Shown piece by piece: positions 26,709 through 33,621 of a DNA stretch of 64,000 nt; position 1 is the first letter of the stretch, and every line of letters starts with the position of its first letter. The notes under the pieces are model-generated. The model made no database searches. It was not told the DNA's origin and saw only the letters and a list, made by a program, of their open reading frames with translations. The stretch is from Flavobacterium psychrotolerans. Lineage in GTDB: Bacteria; Bacteroidota; Bacteroidia; Flavobacteriales; Flavobacteriaceae. The stretch is from positions 1 to 64,000 of the forward strand of contig NZ_QCZI01000014.1 of NCBI RefSeq assembly GCF_003097635.1, read 5' to 3'. The position numbers and the translations under genes were made by a program.

Positions 26709-28859
26709 CTATGAAACCCAATACTCACTATAAAAATTATCACTTTTCATCAATTCATTATGATTCCCACAATGTGTAATCGTTTTATTATCTAAAACAT
26801 AAACAACATCAGCATTTTTCCTCAAGGCGTTTAAACGATGTGAAATAAAAAAAATAGCACAATTAGGCTTAATCTTTTCAAATAAATTCATTGTAAAGTT
26901 TTCAGTATTTCTATCCATTGATGATGTTGCCTCATCAAGAATTAAAAACTGAGGCTTTTTATACAAAACCCTTGCTAAAGCAATAATTTGTTTTTGCCCA
27001 CCACTCAAATTAATCCCTTCTTCACCAAGAAGAGTCGCCAATCCTTGAGGTAATAGATTAAAATAAGCATGAAATCCAAAAGCAGTCAGAAAAGAAATTA
27101 TATTTTCAGGGGTTGTGACCTCGCCTAATAAAATATTATCTATAACATTCCCGTTAAAAATAGTTACTTCTTGAGGAACAACACCAATCAAGTTTCTATA
27201 ACTTTTCAAGTTAATTTCGGGGAGTTGAAAAGTGTTATTAATAACAATATTTCCGTTTTCAAAACTGTAAAAACGTTGTAAAATTTGCCCTAAAGTACTT
27301 TTACCACCACCGCTTTCTCCAACAATAGCGGTAAACTTACCTTTTTCAATATTGATGTTTACATTGGCAAACAACTCACTTCTTCCTGCAAAACGAAACG
27401 ATAGATTTTGAATTTTAATAGTGTTTATTTCAGTTATTATAACTCCTTCTTCTTTCTCTTTTTCAATAGAAGCAAATTCATACATTCTATTAAAAGCAAT
27501 TTTTGCTTCGTTTATTGGAATAGCAATTAAAGCTATATTAGCAATAGAAGGCAATAATGAACCAACAATTCCAAGAATTGCCATCAACTCTCCTAATTTG
27601 ATTTCTTTATTAAAGACCTCAATAGAGGTATAAACTAAAACCCCAATCAAAAAGAAAACACTTGCCAAACCTGATTGCCATGACAATGTGATATATATTT
27701 TTCCTAGATTGAATAACTTTTCTTGAAAGCCTGCAAAAATAACCTCATTTGTTTTTTCAAAAACCGCTTGTTTATTATCATTTTTTATAGTTGCAATTCC
27801 TTGAATTGTGCTAATATAATTGCTTTCATTAAAAGCATAACTCTGCATAACTTCTTTTTGTGAATTGACAATTTTCTTGTTGCTTCTATAAATGATGTAA
27901 AAGTAAATTGGTAAACTTAACAATGAAAATAATCCTAATTTCCAGGAATAACCAAATAAGAAAAATAAGGAAATTATAGAAACCAAAACGTCAATAATTA
28001 AACTACTTGCCAGCATTTTAATAACGTGTTGCACACGTTGTGTATCATTTAATCGCGCTACAAGTTCACCTATTTTTCTAGTATCAAAAAAAGGTTTTGG
28101 CAAATATAATATTGAAGAAAAAAATTGAGTATTAATTCTATTATTAAAATCTTTAGATTGTTGCAGTAAAAAAAACTCTCTTAAAACAGAAATGCCAACT
28201 CTTGCTATAAGAAGAATAGCCAATAAAACAATTCCAGAAATTAGTTTTTTTATATTGTGAGATGGCAAAATATCATCTATCAATTTTTGAGAAAATAATG
28301 ACATTGCCATTCCTAAACCAGCCACAAAAGCACCCAGTAAAACCGAAATCCAAAGTAGTTTGTAATCTTCTTTTAACAAATTAAAAAACCATTTTCTTTG
28401 AGAATTCTTAGCTGTTTTTTCTTTTACAAATTGTTTGTTAGGCTCTAGCGTTAAACAGCTTTTAGAAACCCAAATGGCTTCCAACTCGCTCTTACTTAAA
28501 TAATATATTCCCATTGCAGGGTCGCCAATTAAAAACCCTTTTTCTTTGCTGTATTCATAACAAACCACATAATGGTGCAATTGTTTTTCAATAAGAACAT
28601 GCAGAATAACAGGTTGTTTATGTTCAATTAAAGCGTTCAAATCGGCTTCACAACCCTCAGCCATAAACCCAATTTGGTTGGCTACTTGATACAGTCCTAA
28701 TAGAGTTGTGCCTTGTTTTGTTGTGCCACTCAACTCTCGCAATTTCTCGATAGACTGGTTACCTTCATACCATTTTATAAGGCTCATTAAACAAGCAACG
28801 CCGCAATCTGACTGGTCAAGTTGTAGCATGTGCGTTTTCTCTATATGTTTTAAATCCAT
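26709..28859 (-). CDS. Peptidase C39 ABC exporter (bacteriocin processing and export)
   Basis: The 716-residue protein has three domains. The N-terminal C39 cysteine protease (1-135) has Q13, C19, H96 and D113. A six-helix ABC exporter membrane domain spans about 165-450. The C-terminal ATPase has Walker A GESGGGKS (514-521), signature LSGGQ (618-622), Walker B FLILDE (638-643) and switch H674. Such proteins cut precursors after a Gly-Gly leader and export the mature peptide across the inner membrane. The precursor encoded at 30363-30593 has exactly such a leader. It is the last gene of the cassette. No HlyD-type adaptor or TolC-like gene accompanies it. Confidence 0.95.
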   Translation of the reverse strand: MDLKHIEKTHMLQLDQSDCGVACLMSLIKWYEGNQSIEKLRELSGTTKQGTTLLGLYQVANQIGFMAEGCEADLNALIEHKQPVILHVLIEKQLHHYVVCYEYSKEKGFLIGDPAMGIYYLSKSELEAIWVSKSCLTLEPNKQFVKEKTAKNSQRKWFFNLLKEDYKLLWISVLLGAFVAGLGMAMSLFSQKLIDDILPSHNIKKLISGIVLLAILLIARVGISVLREFFLLQQSKDFNNRINTQFFSSILYLPKPFFDTRKIGELVARLNDTQRVQHVIKMLASSLIIDVLVSIISLFFLFGYSWKLGLFSLLSLPIYFYIIYRSNKKIVNSQKEVMQSYAFNESNYISTIQGIATIKNDNKQAVFEKTNEVIFAGFQEKLFNLGKIYITLSWQSGLASVFFLIGVLVYTSIEVFNKEIKLGELMAILGIVGSLLPSIANIALIAIPINEAKIAFNRMYEFASIEKEKEEGVIITEINTIKIQNLSFRFAGRSELFANVNINIEKGKFTAIVGESGGGKSTLGQILQRFYSFENGNIVINNTFQLPEINLKSYRNLIGVVPQEVTIFNGNVIDNILLGEVTTPENIISFLTAFGFHAYFNLLPQGLATLLGEEGINLSGGQKQIIALARVLYKKPQFLILDEATSSMDRNTENFTMNLFEKIKPNCAIFFISHRLNALRKNADVVYVLDNKTITHCGNHNELMKSDNFYSEYWVS

Positions 28860-28868
28860 TTTTTAGTG

Positions 28869-28888
28869 TTGCAAGGAACGAAGCAATC
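28869..28888 (-). repeat. AGGAACGAAGCAAT element, copy 2
   Basis: TTGCAAGGAACGAAGCAATC, written on the forward strand, lies in the 49-bp gap between the thioredoxin-fold gene and the exporter gene. It matches the element at 17995-18014 with one or two changes and has inverted ends TTGC/GCAA. Confidence 0.7.
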
Positions 28889-28908
28889 TACTGATTGAAA
28901 TTACATTC

Positions 28909-29433
28909 TTAATTTGTAATACGAAATTTTCTCAAAAGTACTTCTGCTTTTATCTGTCCTTTAATTTTTTCAATTAAATGGTCATTTTTGTCATAAAGCA
29001 CCAGGCTAGGAACTGATTTAACATCAAATGTAGTGGCAAAAGTAACTTTAGAATCACATAAAAAATGAATATTGCCATAACCTATTAGTTTATACTGTAT
29101 TGCAAAATTTTTAATTTTATAAAGCGTTTCAAATGAAATGAAAACGAGTTGAAAGGGCTTAAACTTTTCTCTATTTTCACTTACCATTTGCGCTTCGGCT
29201 TGGCAATGCTCGCATTCACTATTAAAGTATAAGAAAATAGTAGCCGTGTCTTGCTTTAGGCTTTTATTAGAAAAAACAGAGCCATCTAATTTTAGATATT
29301 GAAACTCGGGAATGGTTTTAATGTTTTCGTCAATTGCCTTTTTATGATTTATTTTAGAAATAATCTCATAACTCATAAAAGCAAACAGTCCTAAAAATAG
29401 AATGAGGAAAGTAATTTTAAAATATTTTTTCAT
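28909..29433 (-). CDS. Membrane-anchored thioredoxin-fold protein (TlpA-like)
   Basis: The 174-residue protein begins with a hydrophobic anchor (residues 7-25, ITFLILFLGLFAFMSYEII). A thioredoxin-fold domain follows with active site C74-E-H-C77 and the cis-proline loop VKSVPSLVLY, so it should act in the periplasm on disulfides. The ATG at 29433 overlaps the stop of the upstream membrane protein by one base (TAATG), which indicates translational coupling; a longer frame starting upstream is therefore rejected. Within a peptide-export cassette whose precursor has two cysteines, a role in forming or isomerising that disulfide is an inference. Confidence 0.85.
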   Translation of the reverse strand: MKKYFKITFLILFLGLFAFMSYEIISKINHKKAIDENIKTIPEFQYLKLDGSVFSNKSLKQDTATIFLYFNSECEHCQAEAQMVSENREKFKPFQLVFISFETLYKIKNFAIQYKLIGYGNIHFLCDSKVTFATTFDVKSVPSLVLYDKNDHLIEKIKGQIKAEVLLRKFRITN

Positions 29434-30074
29434 TATGAATAGTTTAGAGTAAAAAACATTACGACTGTAACCCATAACAATAATGCAGGCAAATAACTAT
29501 AACAAACTATTTTTAGTCCATTATCGGCATTTGTTTTTGTTAAATAGCCTATTTGGTAGGATAAATAAATAATATAAGCCAGCTCAAAAATGTTTAATAC
29601 TTGAAAAGGATAAATTAACCAAGGATCTAATCCTTTATATCCCGTAATATTTAGTGCTGAAAGTGGATAAAAATATTGAATATCCTCAATGGTAAAATTA
29701 GGTTGAAAAAAGTAGAACCAAATTATTTTTGTAATACCAACAAGTAGGTATATATATTCTCCTTTAACAATAACGCTCCAAAAATATTTATATTTAACCT
29801 CTTTATTGCAAAAAAAATAAGCTCCAACAGAAACCGTAGAAGTTATTAAAGATGTTTTAAGTATATAAAAAAAGGGGATAAAAATGTACGAAATCAATCT
29901 CCATTTATTTTTAAATTCAAAATATTGATTTAATTGATTTCCTGTTAATTTATTAAATAATGAATCATATAATAGTTTTTCAGTATTAAGTATATTATTT
30001 AAAAAATAATTAATAGTTATAAGTAATACTGAAAGTAATGATATGTGCAAAAAAAACATTTGTCTAAACCTCAT
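29433..30074 (-). CDS. Polytopic membrane protein of the bacteriocin cassette
   Basis: This 213-residue protein of unknown function has about five hydrophobic helices (roughly residues 7-27, 61-88, 103-125, 155-175 and 190-210), rich in aromatic residues. No catalytic motif was recognised. It lies after the small-gene terminator at 30095-30132 and is coupled to the thioredoxin-fold gene through a TAATG overlap. It could be an immunity protein, an exporter partner or a membrane quinone/thiol-redox partner; sequence alone does not decide. Confidence 0.8.
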   Translation of the reverse strand: MRFRQMFFLHISLLSVLLITINYFLNNILNTEKLLYDSLFNKLTGNQLNQYFEFKNKWRLISYIFIPFFYILKTSLITSTVSVGAYFFCNKEVKYKYFWSVIVKGEYIYLLVGITKIIWFYFFQPNFTIEDIQYFYPLSALNITGYKGLDPWLIYPFQVLNIFELAYIIYLSYQIGYLTKTNADNGLKIVCYSYLPALLLWVTVVMFFTLNYS

Positions 30075-30094
30075 TTTAGATAGTTCTTAAAAAT

Positions 30095-30132
30095 ATAAAA
30101 AAGTCTCAAAAAAATATTTTTATTGAGACTTT
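30095..30132 (-). terminator. Internal terminator of the bacteriocin cassette
   Basis: AAAGTCTCAA pairs with TTGAGACTTT, the A/T-rich loop can extend the stem, and the reverse strand continues with six T. It follows the 59-residue gene and precedes the membrane-protein gene. It could make the precursor and its partner far more abundant than the export genes by partial termination. Confidence 0.8.
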
Positions 30133-30169
30133 CGCATTTTATCAAAATTAAAATATGTAAAATTATTTT

Positions 30170-30349
30170 TTAAATTATTTTATTTTTATATTTCACATAC
30201 AACATTAATGTTGTCGATATAAAAGTAAATATGCAAATTATTGAAGTCGATATTGAAAGAAATCCATCTAAAATCAAAAAAATTGTATAAATACCCAAAA
30301 GCAATGCATTAATTACAGACCAAATAATAATACTTTTTTTAGTTATCAT
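30170..30349 (-). CDS. Small two-helix membrane protein, candidate bacteriocin immunity protein
   Basis: This 59-codon gene on the reverse strand runs from ATG 30349 to TAA 30170. The product starts MITKKSIIIWSVINALLLG and ends LMLYVKYKNKII. It has two hydrophobic helices (about 7-27 and 30-52) with positive charges at both ends, so both termini should face the cytoplasm. It starts 13 bp after the stop of the double-glycine precursor gene and ends just before a terminator. Small two-helix membrane proteins directly following class II bacteriocin genes are usually immunity proteins. Family not recognised. Confidence 0.75.
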   Translation of the reverse strand: MITKKSIIIWSVINALLLGIYTIFLILDGFLSISTSIICIFTFISTTLMLYVKYKNKII

Positions 30350-30362
30350 TTCATTTTTTTTA

Positions 30363-30593
30363 TTAATGATTAATCTCCCAAGCTAGAGCCCCTATACCAG
30401 CTCCTGTACAAAATGCCCCCCCCAAAGTTAGTCCAAAAACTGTCCCAGCCCCAAAAGTAAAAATCCCAGCCGCAACTGAAGCTAAACCTATCGCCGCACA
30501 TCCAACTCCAATACCAGTTATTACACCATTTTTCCGACCTGTATTTGCGCCACCTTCCAGATTTTCCATCTGATTTAATTCTAATTTTTTCAT
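30363..30593 (-). CDS. Double-glycine leader bacteriocin precursor (class II-like)
   Basis: The 76-residue precursor has a 15-residue leader MKKLELNQMENLEGG ending in Gly-Gly, the cut site of C39 exporters such as the one at 26709-28859. The 61-residue core is very rich in Gly and Ala, with two hydrophobic helices (about 24-47 and 49-72). It has GxxxG motifs (G27/G31, G50/G54, G54/G58, G64/G68) and two cysteines, C32 and C62, which could form a disulfide. GxxxG-rich cores are typical of pore-forming class II and two-peptide bacteriocins. No similarity to a named bacteriocin was recognised. A -7 box lies 37-44 nt upstream. Confidence 0.85.
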   Translation of the reverse strand: MKKLELNQMENLEGGANTGRKNGVITGIGVGCAAIGLASVAAGIFTFGAGTVFGLTLGGAFCTGAGIGALAWEINH

Positions 30594-30629
30594 TTATTAT
30601 AAGTAATTTATTGTGTTTATTTTTCAACA

Positions 30630-30637
30630 CAAAAGTA
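30630..30637 (-). promoter_or_regulatory. -7 box of the bacteriocin precursor gene
   Basis: TACTTTTG on the reverse strand matches TAnnTTTG and predicts a leader of about 30 nt. Confidence 0.6.
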
Positions 30638-30669
30638 ATTATTATATGCTTTTTTAATTATTTATAAAA

Positions 30670-30685
30670 TGGGTATTTTATCCCA
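30670..30685. promoter_or_regulatory. Candidate operator between the XRE regulator and bacteriocin genes
   Basis: TGGGTATTTTATCCCA is an inverted repeat of TGGG...CCCA with an 8-nt A/T centre, midway between the two divergent -7 boxes (about 33 bp from one and 29 bp from the other). It is a natural site for the neighbouring HTH protein. The regulator is inferred. Confidence 0.5.
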
Positions 30686-30713
30686 CTTTTTACATATCTC
30701 AAATTTACTTTAT

Positions 30714-30721
30714 TATATTTG
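30714..30721 (+). promoter_or_regulatory. -7 box of the XRE regulator gene
   Basis: TATATTTG matches TAnnTTTG exactly and would give a leader of about 22 nt. Confidence 0.6.
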
Positions 30722-30749
30722 CATTAACAACACAACTATAAAACAATAA

Positions 30750-31097
30750 ATGAACAAAACAGTAATTACTAATTTAAAAAATCTTCGTAAAAACAAAGGC
30801 TGGTCTCAGGAACATGTTGCAGATAGCTTAAATTTATCGCAATCAACCTATGCCCGTATAGAAAGTGGAGAGAGTAGGTCTTGGGCAATTCATTTAATGA
30901 AAATATGTGATATTTTTGAAAAAAATCCTGAAGATTTGTTTAAAAAAGAATTAATTTTAAGAGCAAATGAAAAATACAAAGTATCCAATAATGCTTTAGA
31001 TATAAATCAACTTTCCGAAAAGCTTATAGAGCAATATGAAGAAAGAATAAAAGAATTGAAAGAAACCATCATCGAATTAAAAAACCAAAAAAGCTAA
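30750..31097 (+). CDS. XRE-family transcriptional regulator with C-terminal coiled coil
   Basis: The 115-residue protein has an N-terminal HTH (residues 7-65): LKNLRKNKGWSQEHVADSLN followed by the recognition segment LSQSTYARIESGESRSWAI. A C-terminal coiled coil (about 85-112, LSEKLIEQYEERIKELKETI) probably dimerises it. It is divergent from the bacteriocin precursor gene, 156 bp apart, with a symmetric site in between, so it most likely controls the cassette and perhaps itself. No ligand domain is present. Confidence 0.88.
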   Translation: MNKTVITNLKNLRKNKGWSQEHVADSLNLSQSTYARIESGESRSWAIHLMKICDIFEKNPEDLFKKELILRANEKYKVSNNALDINQLSEKLIEQYEERIKELKETIIELKNQKS

Positions 31098-31353
31098 ATA
31101 GTAACAATCTTGTGCGGTTATAACAAAATATTCTCGTAAAACATAGTGTTAATTTCTATCAATTATTATTTTTATAAACTTAAGTATATAGATTGTAATT
31201 TTTGAAAAAAAATAGATTTTGAAATATTAAACTGACGCGTTAACAAAAACTAAATTTTATTTTTGAAGTTGAAAAAAGCGCAATAAATAACTATTAGTAT
31301 TATGTAATGTCTTTGCAATCCAAATTACTAGAATATAAACGCCATCGAAATGG
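31098..31353. other. AT-rich intergenic region, no gene seen
   Basis: This 256-bp gap lies between the convergent XRE regulator and ilvC. No coding frame, RNA gene or repeat was recognised, apart from the ilvC terminator at its right end. Confidence 0.5.
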
Positions 31354-31388
31354 ATAAAAAAAACCGCAACATCACTGTTACGGTTTTT
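31354..31388 (-). terminator. Terminator of the ilv operon
   Basis: AAACCGCAAC pairs with GTTACGGTTT (one mismatch) and is followed on the reverse strand by a run of T. It lies 42 bp after the ilvC stop. Confidence 0.85.
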
Positions 31389-31429
31389 AAAAATAGTATT
31401 TTTCACCAAATTGGTGTGAAAATTATTCC

Positions 31430-32908
31430 TTATTCCACGATTTTTTTCATGGCCGTCATGGCAGCACGAAGTTCGGCACCACAAATTTCGATGGAGTGTT
31501 CGCGGATGGCCGCATTTACTTTTACCAATTCGAAATTATCCACTTGTCCGTTGTTTCCAGCGTTGAAGTTTTTACCGATGATGTTGGTCTCTACCGTTTT
31601 CATGAAGTCCGTCAAAAGAGGTTTACAAGCATGATCAAACAAGTAACAACCGTATTCTGCCGTGTCAGAAATAACGCGGTTCATTTCGAACAATTTCTTA
31701 CGGGCAATGGTGTTGGCAATAAGTGGTGTTTCGTGCAAGGACTCGTAGTAAGCCGATTCGTTTTTGATTCCGGAAACGGTCATGGTTTCGTAAGCCAATT
31801 CAACTCCTGATTTCACAAAAGCAACCATCAAAGTCGCATTGTCAAAATATTCTTGTTCCGAAATTTCCATGCTTCCTGCAGGTGTTTTTTCGAAATCGGT
31901 TTGACCGGTAGCTTCACGCCAAGTCAACAAGTTTTTGTCGCCAGCAGCCCAGTCTTCCATCATGATTCTTGAGAATTCGCCTGACAAGATATCATCCATG
32001 TGTTTCACGAACAACGGACGCATGATGTCTTTTAATTCTTCGGATATTTTGAACGCTTCAATTTTAGCAGGATTGGATAAACGATCCATCATGTTGGTAA
32101 TACCACCAATTTTCAAGGCTTCGGTAATTACTTCCCAACCGTATTGTACTAATTTAGAAGCATACGCAGCGTCAATTCCTTTTTCAACCATTTTGTTGAA
32201 ACTCAAAATAGAACCGGTTTGCAACAAGCCACAAAGAATGGTTTGTTCTCCCATTAAATCTGATTTTACCTCAGCAACAAATGATGAAAGTAAAACACCG
32301 GCTCTGTGTCCACCGGTTCCAACGCAATACGCTTTTGCGATTTCCAATCCATCTCCGTTAGGATCGTTATCCGAGTGAACGGCAATTAGTGTAGGAACAC
32401 CAAAACCGCGTAAATATTCGTGACGCACCTCAGAAGCCGGAGATTTTGGAGCAATCATCACCACGGTTAAGTCTTTACGAATTTGCATTCCTTCTTCTAC
32501 GATATTAAAACCGTGTGAGTAAGACAAGCAAGCCCCTTTTTTCATTAAAGGAACAATTTTGTTTACTACAGCTGTGTGTTGCTTGTCTGGAGCCAAATTA
32601 GAAACTAAATCGGCAGTAGGAATTATTTCTTCAAAAGTTCCCACTTCAAAACCGTTGTCAACCGCATTTTGGTAAGACGCTCTTTTATTGTCTATGGCTT
32701 CCTGACGCAAGGCGTAGGCTACGTGAAGACCACTATCGCGCATGTTTTGACCTTGAGCCAAACCTTGAGCACCGCAACCAATGATTACAATTTTTTTACC
32801 GATTAGTTTAGCTACTCCATCAGTAAATTCGCTGCTTTGCATAAAATCACATTTTCCTAATTCCTGAACTTTCAGACGGTGTGGAAGTGAATTGAAATAA
32901 TTTGCCAT
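31430..32908 (-). CDS. ilvC: Ketol-acid reductoisomerase (class II)
   Basis: The 492-residue NADPH enzyme converts acetolactate or acetohydroxybutyrate to the dihydroxy acid in valine/isoleucine synthesis. The Rossmann motif is [17 protein letters not shown] (about residues 44-60). The metal-binding knotted domain is duplicated in the C-terminal half, and the length of about 490 residues marks the class II (long) form. It is the last gene of ilvD-ilvB-ilvN-ilvC, separated from ilvN by 114 bp, and ends at a strong terminator. Confidence 0.98.
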   Translation of the reverse strand: MANYFNSLPHRLKVQELGKCDFMQSSEFTDGVAKLIGKKIVIIGCGAQGLAQGQNMRDSGLHVAYALRQEAIDNKRASYQNAVDNGFEVGTFEEIIPTADLVSNLAPDKQHTAVVNKIVPLMKKGACLSYSHGFNIVEEGMQIRKDLTVVMIAPKSPASEVRHEYLRGFGVPTLIAVHSDNDPNGDGLEIAKAYCVGTGGHRAGVLLSSFVAEVKSDLMGEQTILCGLLQTGSILSFNKMVEKGIDAAYASKLVQYGWEVITEALKIGGITNMMDRLSNPAKIEAFKISEELKDIMRPLFVKHMDDILSGEFSRIMMEDWAAGDKNLLTWREATGQTDFEKTPAGSMEISEQEYFDNATLMVAFVKSGVELAYETMTVSGIKNESAYYESLHETPLIANTIARKKLFEMNRVISDTAEYGCYLFDHACKPLLTDFMKTVETNIIGKNFNAGNNGQVDNFELVKVNAAIREHSIEICGAELRAAMTAMKKIVE

Positions 32909-33022
32909 TTTTTTAAAAAATTTTTGCTTTAAGCTATATGCAATAGGCTTTAAGCGGTTAGTGTTTAATTAAATTATTGTTTTTGGCTTTAGGCTTATAC
33001 CCTGCTGCCAACTGTATTCTAT

Positions 33023-33610
33023 TTACATTTCAAAAATAATACTCTTGTGACTCAAAAATTCGTTGTTGATGGGTTTTTTGGTAGGATCGTTTTTCTCCAT
33101 ATCCAAAACTTTTTTGTGCACCCCTTCACTGGATTTTATAATCGCAATTCTGGAACTTCTCACAAACTCAATCAAGCCGTATTTATCTAATTCTTTCAAT
33201 AAATTATCTACTTCCTCGTCTTGACCCGTAGTTTCAAAAACGGTGTAATCGTCTCGAATCACCACCGTTCTAGCTCCGTATTTCCGAAGCAACCGCTCCA
33301 CTTTTACCTCTTTCATGATGATGGGAGTGGGAACTTTGTACAAGGCTATTTGCTGCCAAATAATCTCATCATTCGTGTTGTAATTTACCTTAAAAACATC
33401 GACCAGTTTTTCCATTTGGCGTACCAAATTTTTAACCACTGCTTCCGTTTCTTTTAAAACAATGGTAAACCGATGGATATTATCAATTTCGCTGGGAGAC
33501 GTATTTAAGCTTTCTAAATTAATCTTCCTTCTGGAAAACATGATGGCAATCTTATTGATTAACCCAACCTGATTCTCGGTGTAAATGGTTAATGTATATT
33601 CCTGTTTCAT
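33023..33610 (-). CDS. ilvN: Acetolactate synthase small (regulatory) subunit
   Basis: The 195-residue protein has an N-terminal ACT domain (residues 4-75, YTLTIYTENQVGLINKIAIM and FSRRKINLESLNTSPSEIDN) followed by the C-terminal small-subunit domain. It confers valine feedback control on the catalytic subunit. It lies 11 bp after ilvB in the same operon. The symbol ilvH would be equally acceptable. Confidence 0.95.
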   Translation of the reverse strand: MKQEYTLTIYTENQVGLINKIAIMFSRRKINLESLNTSPSEIDNIHRFTIVLKETEAVVKNLVRQMEKLVDVFKVNYNTNDEIIWQQIALYKVPTPIIMKEVKVERLLRKYGARTVVIRDDYTVFETTGQDEEVDNLLKELDKYGLIEFVRSSRIAIIKSSEGVHKKVLDMEKNDPTKKPINNEFLSHKSIIFEM

Positions 33611-33621
33611 TATCGATTATT

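Noticed and set aside
30370..30630. Overlapping reverse-strand frame on the bacteriocin precursor gene
   Set aside because: It is the other frame of a Gly-rich gene; the product is Trp/Gly-biased and lacks leader or domain. The precursor frame has a leader and helices.
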